From assembly GCA_033297205.1 (NCBI GenBank), contig MU859072.1, positions 186,001 to 250,000 of the forward strand: DNA of 64,000 nucleotides, in the 5' to 3' direction. Position numbers and translations under genes: made by a program. The first letter of the stretch is position 1; every line of letters starts with the position of its first letter. Source of the stretch: Pseudoneurospora amorphoporcata (taxonomy: Eukaryota > Ascomycota > Sordariomycetes > Sordariales > Sordariaceae). Below are positions 32,508 to 44,533 of the stretch, piece by piece. The notes under the pieces are model-generated. The model did not search any database, was not told the DNA's origin, and saw nothing but the letters and a program-made list of their open reading frames with translations.

Positions 32508-34914
32508 ATGGACCAAGCTGCGCAAATACTCGAAGTGGCGCATCATGTCTACGCTCGTGCAGAAGATGAGGCAGAGCATGCCACTCGACCGCCCTCTTTC
32601 AAAATCATCGGTATCATGCTCGCCGTCGGCTCCGGCTTTTTCATCGGTACCTCCTTCGTTGTCAAGAAGATGGGTCTGCTAAAAGCTAACGAAAAGTACA
32701 ACGAGGTGGCCGGCGAGGGTTACGGATACCTCAAGAATGGGTGGTGGTGGGCGGGCATGACACTCATGCTGATAGGGGAGGTTTTGAACTTTGCCGCCTA
32801 CATGTTCGTGGACGCCATCCTGGTCACTCCTCTCGGCGCCCTCTCTGTCGTCGTCGCTACTATCGGGTCCGCCATTGTCCTCAAGGAACGGCTGAGTATG
32901 ATCGGCAAGGTTTCTTGTTTCCTGTGCATTGTCGGCTCCGTCGTCATTGTCCTCAACGCGCCGCAAGAGTCCGCTGTCGCCAACATTCAACAGTTCCAGA
33001 AATTCGTCATTACGCCGAGCTTTCTCTCCTATGCAGGTGTCGTGATTTTGGCATCAGCTATCACAGCTTGGTATGCTGGCCCTAGATGGGGAAGCAAGAA
33101 CATGTTGATATACATCTCCATCTGCAGCTGGATTGGCGGTCTCAGTGTTGTCTCTACTCAAGGCTTGGGTTCGGCCATCGTTGCCCAGGCCGGAGGCGAG
33201 CCCCAGTTCAAGGGATGGTTTATCTATATTGTCATTGTCTTCTTTATCGCCAGTCTTTTGACTGAGCTGATTTACTTGAATGTGAGTTCCACCGCTAATT
33301 GTCTCAGCATGGCGAACCATATACTCACACTCCTTACAGAAAGCGCTGAACTTGTTCAACGCAGCCATGGTTACTCCAACCTATTACGTGTACTTCACTA
33401 GCACGACCATCATTACTTCGGCGGTCTTGTTCAAAGGCTTCAAGGGGACAGCCGTCTCCATTATTACCGTGGTTTTTGGTTTCTTGACCATCTGCTCCGG
33501 CGTCGTCTTGCTCCAGCTTTCAAAATCCGCCAAAGATGTACCCGACGCCGCTGTCCTTTCTGGAGACCTGGACCAGATTCGCACCGTCGCAGAGCAGGAA
33601 CAGCCCGAATCCGAACCCAAAGCCGATGCCCTCAGAGGTGCGGCTGCAATTGTCAGACGTTTATCATCGGCCAAGCAGCAGAAGATGGAGATTGAGGAAC
33701 TGAAGCGATTACACCAAGAAAAGATGATGGAGACCCTCGAGCCAGTTGGCGAGGAGGGCCCCGTGTACGAATGGGATGGACTTAGGCGGAGAAGGACGAC
33801 ATTGGGCTCCAACTCGGCAAGTCAACGATCAAGAGCTACGACCTCGGCAACCTTTCAAATCCCGCCTCCAACACCACACCCGCCTCTTGGATGGTCACAT
33901 TTCCCGACAGACGAAGAGCTCGCTGCAGCCGATAGACCCACTTCACCTGCTCTCTCGAATATTGTCGGCTCCATCCGCAACCGAGCGCGCAGCGTCCTTC
34001 TCCCCGGCCACCCAAACTTTCGCCCCAACTCGGCATCCAACAAGGTGCAAAGTCCCATGCATCCCGTTCAGCTGACCGAGATTGCAGTACCGGCGCAAAA
34101 CTTCGACGAGGAGACAGGGTATCACTCTCAAGGAACCGCTGCCGGGCCATCTTCAAAGGGATATTTGTACGACAGACCAGAAAGTAGAGGTAGTATCTCC
34201 AGCTCCGGGCCTCGAGTACAATTTTCCACCGAAGCCGACCACCCATCTAGCAGCACGCTCGCCCCTCCTCCTCCACGAACACCAAAAGGCGCCACCAGGC
34301 AGTTTTCTTTTCAGAGCGTCTTCAAGCGCGGCGATCGACACAGCCAGCACGCCCACACGCAAAGCGACGGCGCCAACTCGCAACAATCATCTCACTCTAA
34401 TAAGGATCGAGATCGATTCACTGCCCACCGCGGCCTTTCCCCGCCGCACATAATAAGGGGCGCATCCGAAGAGGAGACTATGGGGCTCGTCAAGGGCGAC
34501 TCGCGCGACTCCCGGGCCACGCCACGTGCATCGAAGCACTATGACGACGACGATGACGAGGGTTCCGAAGAGTTCGAGGATGTCGGGCGGTACATTGACG
34601 AGAAGCAATCGCGGTACGGCCCGAGTATCACGCATAGTCCGCCGCGTGCTCCAAGGGCAACCGGCCAGCAATATCCCGGCGAAGAAGGGGAGGATGTGGA
34701 AAAGGAGTATACTGAGCATGTGGAAATTGGTGAACAAGGTCAAGGGCAAGGTCAGCAGCAAAGGTCAGGAAGGGACGACTCCACTTCGTACCGGGATCGG
34801 TTGAGAAGGCTTAGGGAGCAGGAACGTCGCAACAACAACAACGGGAGTGGCTCAGGCCCGTCGCCCCCTTCGAAGTCGAATTCGAGTCGTGGAGATGGCG
34901 GGGGTTTCATCTGA
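32508..34914 (+). CDS. NIPA-family magnesium transporter with long hydrophilic C-terminal tail
   Basis: Exons 32508-33281 and 33340-34914 give 782 residues. The 58-nt intron (GTGAGT/TACAG) joins LTELIYLN to KALNLFNAAMVTPTYYV in phase 0. Residues about 30-330 form a nine-helix DMT-type membrane domain with NIPA signatures: GSGFFIGTSFVVKKMGL, GEVLNFAAYMFVDAILVTPLG, LGALSVVVATIGSAIVLKE, and FNAAMVTPTYYVYFTS. Family members move Mg2+. The remaining 450 residues are hydrophilic, Ser/Pro/Arg-rich and probably disordered, with an acidic patch (DDDDDEGSEEFEDV) and a Gln/Gly-rich end; human NIPA proteins lack such a tail. A short helix (QQKMEIEELKRLHQEKMME) after the membrane domain may form a coiled coil. 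Start ATG follows a long pyrimidine-rich leader. Confidence 0.92.
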
Positions 34915-36302
34915 CCTGATATCGGCCCAGCATGTGTAAAAGGGACGAAGGGAAGGGAACTACGGGTCCGACCGGTCGGAATGTCAAAAGCTGGGACGGA
35001 CGCACGGAAACTAAGTAACAACGACAGCGGGAAAGACACTAAACACGTTTTTGGTTGATACCCCCCTGAGACGAAACGAAACGAGTTACGATGTTTGCAT
35101 ATATATTCTTATCATTTCTTGTTTATGATCATATCAAAGCCTATGTACACAATCCGTGCACGCATGTCCTGTTGCACCTTGTACCTGTACGAGTCTTGTT
35201 CATGGTGAGGAAGTCATATAGACAGATATCGGTTACGATGGGGAGAGGAGAGGATGCAAGGAGGGAGGGTTGGGCAAAAACAGTCCATGATATATGTGAT
35301 TATGACATGCAAATATCTCGGTAGAAGGTGAGGAAGAAGGGGCGGTGTTTTTTTTGGGGGGGGGGGTTGTTTTTGAATACCTGAGTAGTATATACGGAGG
35401 GTTTTCTGTTCCTTTTTGGGTTATTACATGAGAGAGTAGCAGGATGAAGCCTATGGCATGAGAGCGATATGAAATAGAATTCACGAGTTTTGCTTCCGTC
35501 TGCACAAACGGAAATCAGAGATATATCGTCTGATATCCATATGTAGGCTGTTGGTGATGAGGACCTTGATGGCTGCCAGGACCATAGCGAAGTCACACAC
35601 CTCTGAAGGCCATAGAAACGCAACTTCAAGTGCAAGATTTCTATACACGTTAGTCACTATTAACTCCTTACCAACACACTGTTCGGCGATGATGCCGTTG
35701 CTTACCGTTTTGTTTTGGCAGTGATGCCGAGATACCAAGGAGCTGACTTCTAGAATGTTCCCATTTAGGTGGTTGACAAATGCAGGTAGCTGGAACAAAG
35801 TAGCGTCCCCTCATTGTTGTTACTGTTCCGTACTAAAGCATTACCCAACACTTAACGGAGATGCTGATAAGATACTGACAGCCCCCTAGCTGTACCCCTG
35901 GCAGCAAGTGGATCAGGACCCCAGATTTCCCAATAACAGCCCCAGAACCCCACCACGTCACGGCAGCTTCATGAACTCCGAATCTCTTCATCCATGTGTC
36001 ACTGTCCTCCTCCTCGAGGACACTCCCCTCTACCTCCTCCGACCTCCGATCTCGTGCTCTTCCCGTCGCGCAGAACGCCTTGCCGACTCCCGCTTGGAAT
36101 TCCATCGTATTTGTTTTAGTCGAGCGACAGCTGTCCAAAGCCTCTCCGAGCTATTTATCAACCCTAGTTCCTCCTTTCTTTACCTTCTGCTCTAGACCAA
36201 CCAGTCCCTCTTGCGAAAACCAACCACCCATCCACCTCCTACGACCTGCGCGCGCGACGGTATATCACAAACCACTCGTTAAAACAACGACAACAGCAAC
36301 AG
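34915..36302. other. Spacer between transporter and CHIP-like gene
   Basis: 1.39 kb. Contains the transporter 3' UTR, a T8G11 homopolymer pair at 35348-35366, and the promoter/leader of the CHIP-like gene (pyrimidine-rich from about 36160). No coding signal. Confidence 0.45.
35348..35366. repeat. T8G11 homopolymer junction
   Basis: Eight T followed by eleven G on the plus strand; likely a replication- or sequencing-unstable site. Confidence 0.8.
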
Positions 36303-37360
36303 ATGTCAGCGCAGTCCTCACTAGCCCTCAAAGAGGAGGGTAACCGCCACTTCCAAAGGGGCGATTACGTCGCCGCCGAGGCGTTGTACACCAAGGCGTA
36401 AGTCATCTTTCCCTTAACCTCCCACCCCTCTTTGTCCTCGTACGACTCTCGCCCCATCCAAAAAACTAACAACCCCTCTCTTCATCACAGAATCATCGCT
36501 GACCCCACAAACCCCCTCCTCTACACCAACCGCGCCATGGCGCGCCTCAAAATGACCCGATGGGACTCTGTAATCGAAGACTGCGAGGAATGTCTCCGCC
36601 TTTCCTCGCTTACAACTGCCTCCTCCTCCTCCTCTTCCTCTGCCTGCCCTTATGTCGCTGGTCAGAAAAACACCGGCAAAAACTTCAAAGCCCTCTACTA
36701 CCTCTCGCAAGCGCACCTGCCCCTAAAAAACTACGACCAAGCCGTCTCCTACGCCCTACAAGCGCACAAGATCTGCGCCGAGACGCACGATAAGTCGCTG
36801 GCGGCTGTCACTAGTCAGGTGCTCAAGTGTAAGAAGGAGAGGTGGGAGCATCGGGAGAAACTCCGAAGGAGGGAAGAGCAGGAATTGGAGGGAGAGGTGG
36901 TGGAGTTGTTACGGAAGGACATGGAGGGGCTACTCAAAAGTAACGAGGAGGATGAGGAGGAGAGAAAAGAGATGGAGAAGTTGTGCGAGGAAAAGATTGA
37001 GCGGGTGAAACAGATATTTGAAAAGGCGAGGGAGAAGGACCAGAGGAGAAGGGAGAATCCGCCGGATTGGGCGATTGATGATATCAGTTTTCAGGTTATG
37101 GTTGATCCTGTTATGGTGAGTTCTTTTTCCTTCCGGGTTCATCACCACCAGTTCAAGATGAGCTAACATTGCGTGCGACAAAACAGACGAAAACAGGCAA
37201 ATCCTACGAACGTGCCTCCATCGAGGAACATCTCCGAAGAAGCGAGACGGATCCGCTAACGAGGACGCCCTTGACCATCAAAGATCTGGTGCCCAACATC
37301 GACCTCAAGCACGCTTGCGAGGAGTTCTTGGAAGAAAACGGGTGGGCTGGTGACTGGTAG
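36303..37360 (+). CDS. CHIP/STUB1-like co-chaperone E3 ubiquitin ligase (TPR + U-box)
   Basis: Exons 36303-36397, 36491-37115 and 37187-37360 give 297 residues (human CHIP: 303). Introns are 93 and 71 nt (GTAAGT and GTGAGT donors). Residues 2-75 and the following helices form TPR repeats (LALKEEGNRHFQRGDYVAAE, NRAMARLKM), the clamp that binds the EEVD end of Hsp70/Hsp90. A low-complexity Ser run (about 79-87) sits between TPR helices. A charged helical region (about 140-215) corresponds to the dimerising hairpin. The C-terminal U-box starts near 220 (DDISFQVMVDPVM, then TKTGKSYERASIEEHL, and DPLTRTPL), which binds E2 enzymes. The role is ubiquitination of chaperone-bound clients. The intron before TKTGKS splits the U-box. 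Confidence 0.94.
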
Positions 37361-38259
37361 AAGCGTGGTGACGGTTCTTCTCGGTACTGGCTTATGATAC
37401 CACATGCCTGGTCATGTTTACTTGAAGATACGTTCAATGTTTGGGGGCTCTTTGGGGTAGCAGCATTCTCTTTCATCTTGTTACAGTATCTAGCGCATAG
37501 CAGAGCGGCGTTTCTTTGTAGTTGTTGTGTGTTAATTGTTAAGCTTATAAGCGGGCGATGTCTAGTTCAACTTCACATATACTTGACATAATGGATATGT
37601 AATCGACCTTGTACTCGCTCATCATCCCTAAATTTCGTATAGCTACAAATCATGCTCAGTCAAATACGCATCTTGACATCCACCCAAACCCCAGGCTGGA
37701 CACAACAACACCACAAGACATTCAGCTTGCCATATAGCCCCCCCATCCATATACAGCAGTATCATACATCCACAGTGAAACAGAAGAAATGTTGTGTTTT
37801 GCTCGGCCTGGCCGCAAGCTTATCCTGACCACCCACCATATCATATCAACAACTTTCATCGGTTCCCAGCCTCGAATACGAAATTAACAACTCACAAATC
37901 ACCAATCCAAGTCCCGAAACAAGGTTTTTGAAGAAGAAGAAGAAGATGTGGACAAACTCCAAAACCCGAAAGCACCTGTGGCAAACGGGAAAGAATGAAC
38001 AAAAAATAATGAAGCGAAGTGAATGGCAAAAGCATTGCAGGCCATAAGCGCGAGCGTCGAGGTATTTCCTCCCCATCTGATATCGTCCGCCTCATCATAT
38101 AAACGACATAGTCTGGTTATTTTGTTTTGCCTGGGTAGTAAAAGAGACCTTATCCTCTAAAGTCTGAATGAAAGGATGTATCTGTAACAATCATTTTCGC
38201 TGTGGCATGTTTTTGCACAATATGTTGAAAGGGTATCGGTATCGATCGTTTGTACATTT
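37361..38259. other. Convergent 3' region
   Basis: About 900 bp between the ends of the CHIP-like gene (+) and the SH3 membrane protein gene (-), holding both 3' UTRs. A GAA repeat occurs near 37933-37947. No other feature. Confidence 0.45.
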
Positions 38260-40347
38260 TTAATATGCCTGTCCTGGTGCTGTCTCGTTGCTCACTTGTG
38301 GCGGAGGAGCAGGAGCAGGAGATGCGGTTCGTGACTCTGGGCGGTACTCCTGGGCGATCGGGCTGGGTCCGGGAGGCGTCATCCGTCGATTCGCGGTGAC
38401 CGGACTTTGGGAGCCTTGGGTTAGCTGTCGGTCGACGGGCGAGCCGGGACCCTGCATCGGGCTCATTGGGCTGTTTCCACTCGGTGTGGTAGGATGTCCA
38501 CCGTTAGGACTCATTCGTCCACCGTTGGGGCTCATAGGTCCATTACGAGGCATCATCGGTCCGGCAGGAGATTGGGGTCTGGAGTACGAGCCGGGAGGTG
38601 GCGCGCTGCGAGGATCCATGAACTTTGTGTTGATGGGTCCGGGCCCGGGACGTCCGCCGTGCGGGCCACCATAAGGAGGTCCGCGGGGAGGTCCACCAGG
38701 GCCACGGGGTCCTCCGTTAGGGCCATAATTAGGTCCGGGCCCGTATCCGGGTCCCGCGTTAGGACCGTAGTTGGGGCCCATGGGTCCAGGTCCTCCAGGT
38801 CCATAGTTGGGCCTGATTGGAGGCCCGCGGGGACCAGGGCCGCCTTGGGGAGGCCGTGGCTTCACTGGACGCGCGGACAAGCAAGTTCGAGGAACAACAC
38901 CCTGCTGAGACCGGTCGAGACGAATGCAAAGTGCCCAGCCATCGTCGTACTCATGCAGAAGACGAACCAATTGGCCAGCTTGAAGACCCAACTCGTCCTC
39001 TAACGTTGGCTTGAAGTCGAGCTGCACACGATGGACAGTTGACTGCGCGGGTCCGCCAGCAGCAGCAATGGCGGCAGCGCTAGCCGAGGGACCAGGTGAC
39101 AGGCCAGGAGCAACAGTGTTCATGCTATACTCGGTTCCAGCAGGGCTGGGCGGGTTGGCGTTCAACGGCAGGGACGGCGGCTTGGTCAGATCAAGATGTT
39201 TGGGTCCATCTTTTCGGATTGAAGCTTTTCGTTCTAGAGCGCCAGCGGTGGCACCAGCAGCACCAACAGCAGCTCCAGCAGCAGCTCCAGCCGCAGCGGC
39301 ATCAGCAGCACCAACAGCAGCACCAGCAGCAGCACCAGCAGCAACTCCAGCCGCAGCGGCATCAGCAGAGACTGGTGAATCACCAGCCGGGCTGACTGGA
39401 GAGTCACCAGCCGGGCTGACTGGTGAAGGCTCTTCCGGAATTCGCTGATTATCACCGAATGGGTTGGAGCTCGCACTGGTACCGGGTCGTTCGCCAGCTT
39501 CTTGGGTCGAGCTGAGAGTCGGACGTTCCCAAGCACTAGCTCCTGCAGGGCGGTTGAGGGGTGACACAGGTGCGTTCGAGGTGATGCCCAACATGTTGGC
39601 ACGGCTAGCTCTCCTTTCTGGAACGCCGTTGGGCATGAACTGACTGGCGGGTCGCAAGCTTAAGCGCGGAGCGGCGGTGGGAGTCTTGACTTCGTTCTTG
39701 TCGGAAAAGGGACCGTTGATTTTCTCGTCATCGGCCAGGCGTTGCTTCTCTGCTTCCATCTGGCGCTTCCGCTTGTTGAAGAGGAACCATACCAGCAGGA
39801 AGACAGCAAGCACACCAGCCAACACACCGATGGCAATACCGGCCTTGGCAGCGCTGCTAGTCCCTTCTTGCGTGCTGCTTGCTGCCGTGGCAGTTGGAGC
39901 AGCAGTTGCTGATGTGGCCGCTTCCAGAGTCTTGGATGTCGGCGACGCAAGCGCCAAGGTAGACTCAAGCTCGAGAGTTCCTGTTGAGCTGATCTCACCC
40001 GTCAGGACATCTGAGGCAAGCACTTCTGCAGGCGATGATGATACTGATGCTGCTGCCGCTTTGGTGGTTGCCGGGGCGGTGCTGTGGTGTGTAGTGGTGT
40101 GCGCAGTCGTGGTCGCCTGGGCAGCACTAGCGGTAAGAGGAGGCCCATTGGTCGCAAAGGTTTCGGGGGCAGTAGCTGTCGCCCAGAAGTCCTCGTCGGT
40201 CACTGTTTGCGCGACTCTGGTAGTGAAAGCCTTGGTCGATTCTTGATCGGGTGCAAACATATTGTTCCAAAATGACTTGACGTCCTCCCAGCCCTTGCGC
40301 TCCAGATGGTGATGCGCATGGCGCATATGAATCCTATGGTCAGACAT
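38260..40347 (-). CDS. Single-pass membrane protein with cytosolic SH3 domain
   Basis: One exon, 695 residues. Residues 1-165 are His-rich at the start and then Thr/Ser/Ala-rich, the look of an O-glycosylated extracellular stalk, though no classical signal peptide is visible. A transmembrane helix spans about 168-190 (GIAIGVLAGVLAVFLLVWF) followed by NKRKRQ, which sets the C terminus in the cytosol. An Ala/Gly repeat lies at about 328-370. An SH3 domain is seen at about 437-493 (VQLDFKPTLEDELGLQAGQL, then EYDDGWALC and GVVPRTCL). The end is a Pro/Gly-rich tail with PNYGP and GPGG repeats that could bind SH3 or WW domains. The architecture resembles yeast Fus1 (stalk-TM-SH3) and other fungal surface SH3 proteins; orthology is not claimed. 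Likely a plasma-membrane adaptor. Confidence 0.85.
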   Translation of the reverse strand: MSDHRIHMRHAHHHLERKGWEDVKSFWNNMFAPDQESTKAFTTRVAQTVTDEDFWATATAPETFATNGPPLTASAAQATTTAHTTTHHSTAPATTKAAAASVSSSPAEVLASDVLTGEISSTGTLELESTLALASPTSKTLEAATSATAAPTATAASSTQEGTSSAAKAGIAIGVLAGVLAVFLLVWFLFNKRKRQMEAEKQRLADDEKINGPFSDKNEVKTPTAAPRLSLRPASQFMPNGVPERRASRANMLGITSNAPVSPLNRPAGASAWERPTLSSTQEAGERPGTSASSNPFGDNQRIPEEPSPVSPAGDSPVSPAGDSPVSADAAAAGVAAGAAAGAAVGAADAAAAGAAAGAAVGAAGATAGALERKASIRKDGPKHLDLTKPPSLPLNANPPSPAGTEYSMNTVAPGLSPGPSASAAAIAAAGGPAQSTVHRVQLDFKPTLEDELGLQAGQLVRLLHEYDDGWALCIRLDRSQQGVVPRTCLSARPVKPRPPQGGPGPRGPPIRPNYGPGGPGPMGPNYGPNAGPGYGPGPNYGPNGGPRGPGGPPRGPPYGGPHGGRPGPGPINTKFMDPRSAPPPGSYSRPQSPAGPMMPRNGPMSPNGGRMSPNGGHPTTPSGNSPMSPMQGPGSPVDRQLTQGSQSPVTANRRMTPPGPSPIAQEYRPESRTASPAPAPPPQVSNETAPGQAY
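39230..39380 (-). repeat. Ala/Gly-coding GCAGCACCAGCA low-complexity repeat
   Basis: Imperfect repeats of AGCAGCACCAACAGCAGC units inside the SH3 gene encode AAGAAAGAAVGA-type residues. Two near-identical 60-bp blocks (about 39276-39310 and 39334-39368) suggest recent duplication. Confidence 0.7.
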
Positions 40348-43300
40348 GTTGGTCGAGTATCGTATGTAAGAGTGGTTGTGGTAATATCGGATGATCGTAT
40401 GTCCTAGTAATTTGGATGAAATGACCCAATCGGTTTCGTCTCTCTCTTTCGTCGTCGTTTAGTAAAGTAAGTGTGGTGTGATGGTGTCTTCTGTTTCGTG
40501 AGGTTTGCGTAAAAATGAATGTCTGCTCGGGCGGAAGTCAATCGACCTTTGTATGGTTGCAAAGAAGGAATGGTGAGATATCTATGTCGCGATATCTAGG
40601 CTGTGTGGGGGAATAAGGTAAAATGAAGGGAAGGGCGAGTCAACATGTCACGAGCTCATGATCATGATACTATGGGACTGAAGACTCAACACCACGGGAC
40701 GAAAAGAGAGGGGCGCGTTCTTCCAACGGGGAATGTGTGGAAGATGCAGGAGGGAACTGAAGAGAAAAGAGAAAAGGTTGAGAGATTGAGAGGCTGAGAG
40801 AAGTCGGGAAAATACCAGCGCAGAGCTGGGTTTGCAGAGACAGCCAGAGACAGACCGTTCCTGCCCAGTCCTCCCTCCCAGCCCACTCCGGCCACCATGC
40901 GGCATGGGTCAACGGGACTCCAAGCTGGGGAAGCTAACCTCACCTGCGTACAGTATTCGGGCGCTGGAGCGGCACAGGTGGAGATGCAGATGCAACCCTC
41001 CACTTAGACGGGAATTGAAGGGACCCTTTCACTTCCATCGTCGTACGTCCTTGTATCATGTCTTCTTCGTTTGTGGGTTTACACGTATGTTTTGATGTTG
41101 TTCAAGCTGTACCTGGATTGTTGTCATTGCTGATCAATAAAGAACTCGTAGAACTTTGCTCAAGTCGTTTCATTCGGTTTGAATCGCAATGAGAGAAAAC
41201 TTAACGCCAGTTTCATAAATGAACCTCTCCCCCTCTACCATCAAAAATCAGTCGGGTGTCTTTCGTCCACTCATTCTCTCTCTCGCTGCCACGCACAAAC
41301 ACCCATGGAGCTACGAGCACCTACCACCTCCGGACCCTGCAATCTGCTCAGGTCCCCAGCGTCTCTGATTGGTGGGCCTGTCAAGCGAAATTGTGACGCA
41401 GGCCCCATCACTTATTTTTGTGGGGCGGCGTTGACCCTGACATCGCCCAAAGTTGTGTCCATCAGCCTTTTTCACTAGTCTCGGGGACCACAACCAACCC
41501 TCACGACCCCTTCCCTCCGCAACAGCAGGGTAAAGCGAAAGAGACGGCGTCTTTCCTTCTCTGTTTCTCTGCCTTCTCGTTTGATCCCGCTCGTGCCGCG
41601 CATAGACAACCGATACCAGGTAAGGTAGGTTGTCTCGGTCGTGTACCTAGTGGGCGAGCCATCGAGTAAATGACAGCAAGCCACAATTTGCAGAAGCGTA
41701 GCGCAACCAGACGGACCAACTTTCTGGAATCCACCGGTTCTCTTCCTTTGGCTGAGAGGCATCACGGGTATCGGCAGTTGGATCGAGCCACTGCTTTATC
41801 AGCTTCAGACCGTGCAGGAACTGAACAATGGCTTGCTGGTCAACATCTTTTGAAATTTCACCGGCAAGTCAGCGAAAAACTCCGAGCCTACTTCCAAGGT
41901 TGTTGTTGTTGTTGAGCCTTTTCTCTCTCCCTTGCGCTGACCATCAACGTCTATCGCACCATCTTTGTGGCGCAGGGGAGATTGGAGGTCCGAACAATGC
42001 CCCCCCCACCCCAAAGCTCTCAACTGCAGGAAAGAAGCTGGATAAGATCGCAATTTGAGCTCGGTTCACGGGATCGCAATGCTGAACAACTGATCCCCAT
42101 GGTGTAATGTCCGCCAGTAAGGACGATCCAGGACACGATTCAAGACGATCGCAAGATAGGTCAGAACTGAACGGCCAAGACGAACTATGATAGCCAAAAC
42201 ACGGACCCGACGGGACCACCAAAAGCCATCAAGGTGCTTGCCTCCTTGGCGGATGAACAACATTGACGTCGACGTGCAAACGTAAAACTGAAGTCGAGAG
42301 TCTCCCACCATGGAAACAACTGAAAAACACCAAGATCGTATGCAAATAATCCCGCCCGCGCCCTCGGTAGCGCGAATCCTCCAGAGGTGGTCGAGATGGC
42401 AAACTCGTAATCGGAACGACCATCCCGCGTCCGCTACACGCGCTGCTGCCCTGCGCTGGAAAACCTCGCCTCCTTCCAAAAAAGAGCCCACAAGCTCAAA
42501 AGGACCCTGACGACCCCAATCGCCCATCATCCATCCCCCTTGTAATTGCTGAAACGCTAGCATAAACAAGGGTACCGCTGCCTCGGCTTTGCGCTTGTTA
42601 TCAACCCCTGCTGGGAGCTTGTGGCCCTGGATGTTGACATCGACAGGTGAACAACCTCGATAAATTTCGTGGGTGAGGTGATCACCGTCACAGCCCCAAT
42701 GGCTCCAGTGCCCTTGCCCGATGAGTTGGCGGGCGCTCCCACTTCGGTTTGTGGGGAAGCGGATGGGTATTCAAGATGTGAGGGGGATGGGAGATGGGAA
42801 ATAGGAAGGGGCAAGACGGGCGGTAAAGCTTGGCTGCTTCATATGATCAAGATATGTCAAGATTTCTCGAGTTTCAATTTGGAGAATCTTCATGAATGAC
42901 GTGAATCAGGCGGTGCTGCTATTTACTTACTAGGTATTTGTCCAAACCAATCCCGGGAAAGGGATTAGGAGTGAGTGAACTAATTATCGGAAAGCAAGAA
43001 GTTGGCTCGTAGGGCAATGACCCTCAACCCGACCAAAATCGACCAAAACAGACGAACAAATCGACGAGCAACGGCTGTCAAAACCATACGCCCGGCAATG
43101 TCAATCACTTTGTTAGCACGGTAAGCTGACAGAGAGTTATCCTCAAAAGCGCACCGGCAGCATGGCATACACATATCGCTTCCTCCCGTGTTTCCCAGTT
43201 TAGCTTCTTACGCACACACACACGGATTTCTGAACAGGTTCCCGTTTGTTGGGAGCTCTCAACTGTTGCTTGTAGACACACTCACGGTCGTATCCAGACG

Positions 43301-43667
43301 GACAGCCCGATCGAAATCGAACAGGCGGGAAGAAGCGGGAGGTAGCTGAATGCATTGGCCAAGATGACGGGCATATCTTACACCGTAGTATCGAGTTGAC
43401 CGTGATCGTGTGAAGAGAATCAAGATATTGCCCTCCCATGCCCATAGTAGCATTGAGCCATAACTGCATAGCACGGCGCTAATCTGCTATAATAGGATCG
43501 ACAGTGTCGTTCGTACCTGTTGGTGTGATAATTAATCTACGGACATTGTTCAGCAGGTGGATGGCCATTCAGCTTGTTAACAGTTGGATTGTCTATGTAA
43601 CCGATCATTGTGCAGCTACCTACGTGCAGCAATTGAATCAATATTCAGCTCGCAATGCGTGGATATA

Positions 43668-43970
43668 CTAGAGCGGTTCAACACCTCCAACTCCTGCTCC
43701 TAAAAGAAAGCCTAATGGCTGAGCTGGAAATATACCTAGAAGTAACAATACAGCAGTGTGAATTGGTGATAACACCATGCCATGACCGTCTGTGATGCCT
43801 CTTGGTCTTTTATGCTTGAATCGGACCATATCCGTATTCCGTACCATTGGTATATGCCATGTTTGTGTGTCTTTGTTGGGTCCGGTGTCCGATATATCGA
43901 CAACCGAATCCAGGATTGCCAGCCCTGATTGCTGTATGCACAGCATATCGTTCCCTGTCATCCATGCCAT
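43668..43970 (-). pseudogene. Possible decayed duplicated coding fragment
   Basis: A 100-codon minus-strand frame includes LCIQQSGLAILDSVVDIS. A second, upstream minus-strand segment near 44100-44200 reads LCAQQSGLAYLKKCRNIS in another open stretch. The shared peptide pattern and matching DNA (see the repeat) suggest two copies of a former coding unit. No family recognised; the intervening stop and lack of a good start argue against a functional gene. Confidence 0.22.
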
Positions 43971-44198
43971 AGGACACCATGCTGCATCACCTTGTAGATG
44001 CTAAATGATCAGAAAAGATTCTGATATGGTATATACTCGCTCAAATACTCGAACATCTTCAGAGCTGGGATCCAAGCCCGAACCTCCCGCCTTGACTGAA
44101 ATATTCCGACATTTCTTCAGGTATGCCAGTCCTGATTGTTGTGCACAGAGAATTGTAATTCCCGCTCATGTGCCAATAGCAAAACCATGCTGCTTCTC
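43918..44198. repeat. Diverged direct duplication, offset about 207 bp
   Basis: Copy A (43918-43990) and copy B (44125-44198) share blocks such as GCC-AG(C/T)CCTGATTG and CCATGCTGC with intervening small indels. By eye about two thirds of positions agree over some 75 bp, and weaker similarity extends upstream. Confidence 0.6.
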
Positions 44199-44533
44199 GC
44201 TGGAAAGCAAAGCCGGACACAGACAAAAGGTTCGCTCAAAGAGCCATCCTGCTACAAAATCGAAGGTCAAGCCTGACCCTCTCGATCAAACTAGAAATAC
44301 TGGTAAAGACATAACTCCGAACATGCAAAAGGTGTGAAGGGGAAAGAGACCCTCATGTGAGGCGCTATCAAGGCCACTGCGTGGCGCCTTCACAAATCAA
44401 GGCGAACAAATGGTCGATTGATTGTTTAGGATGAGCCACCGCTCTGATAGAGATCTGTCTCGACGTATGGCACCTGACGCCTTCTGAAACCATTGTTGAT
44501 CACCAACACGGCAACTGGCTGGCTCGATTCATC

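Larger units (their letters stand above)
40348..44533. other. 4.2-kb gene-poor spacer
   Basis: The proximal part should hold the SH3 gene promoter (minus strand). No gene can be supported in the rest: open frames are short and domain-free. A GTT repeat lies near 41899-41914 and a CA repeat near 43211-43223. A diverged direct duplication at 43.9/44.1 kb is listed separately. Confidence 0.45.

Noticed and set aside
42066..42569. 167-codon minus-strand frame in the 4.2-kb spacer
   Set aside because: No domain, atypical codon use, and no conserved start or splice context; treated as a chance ORF.
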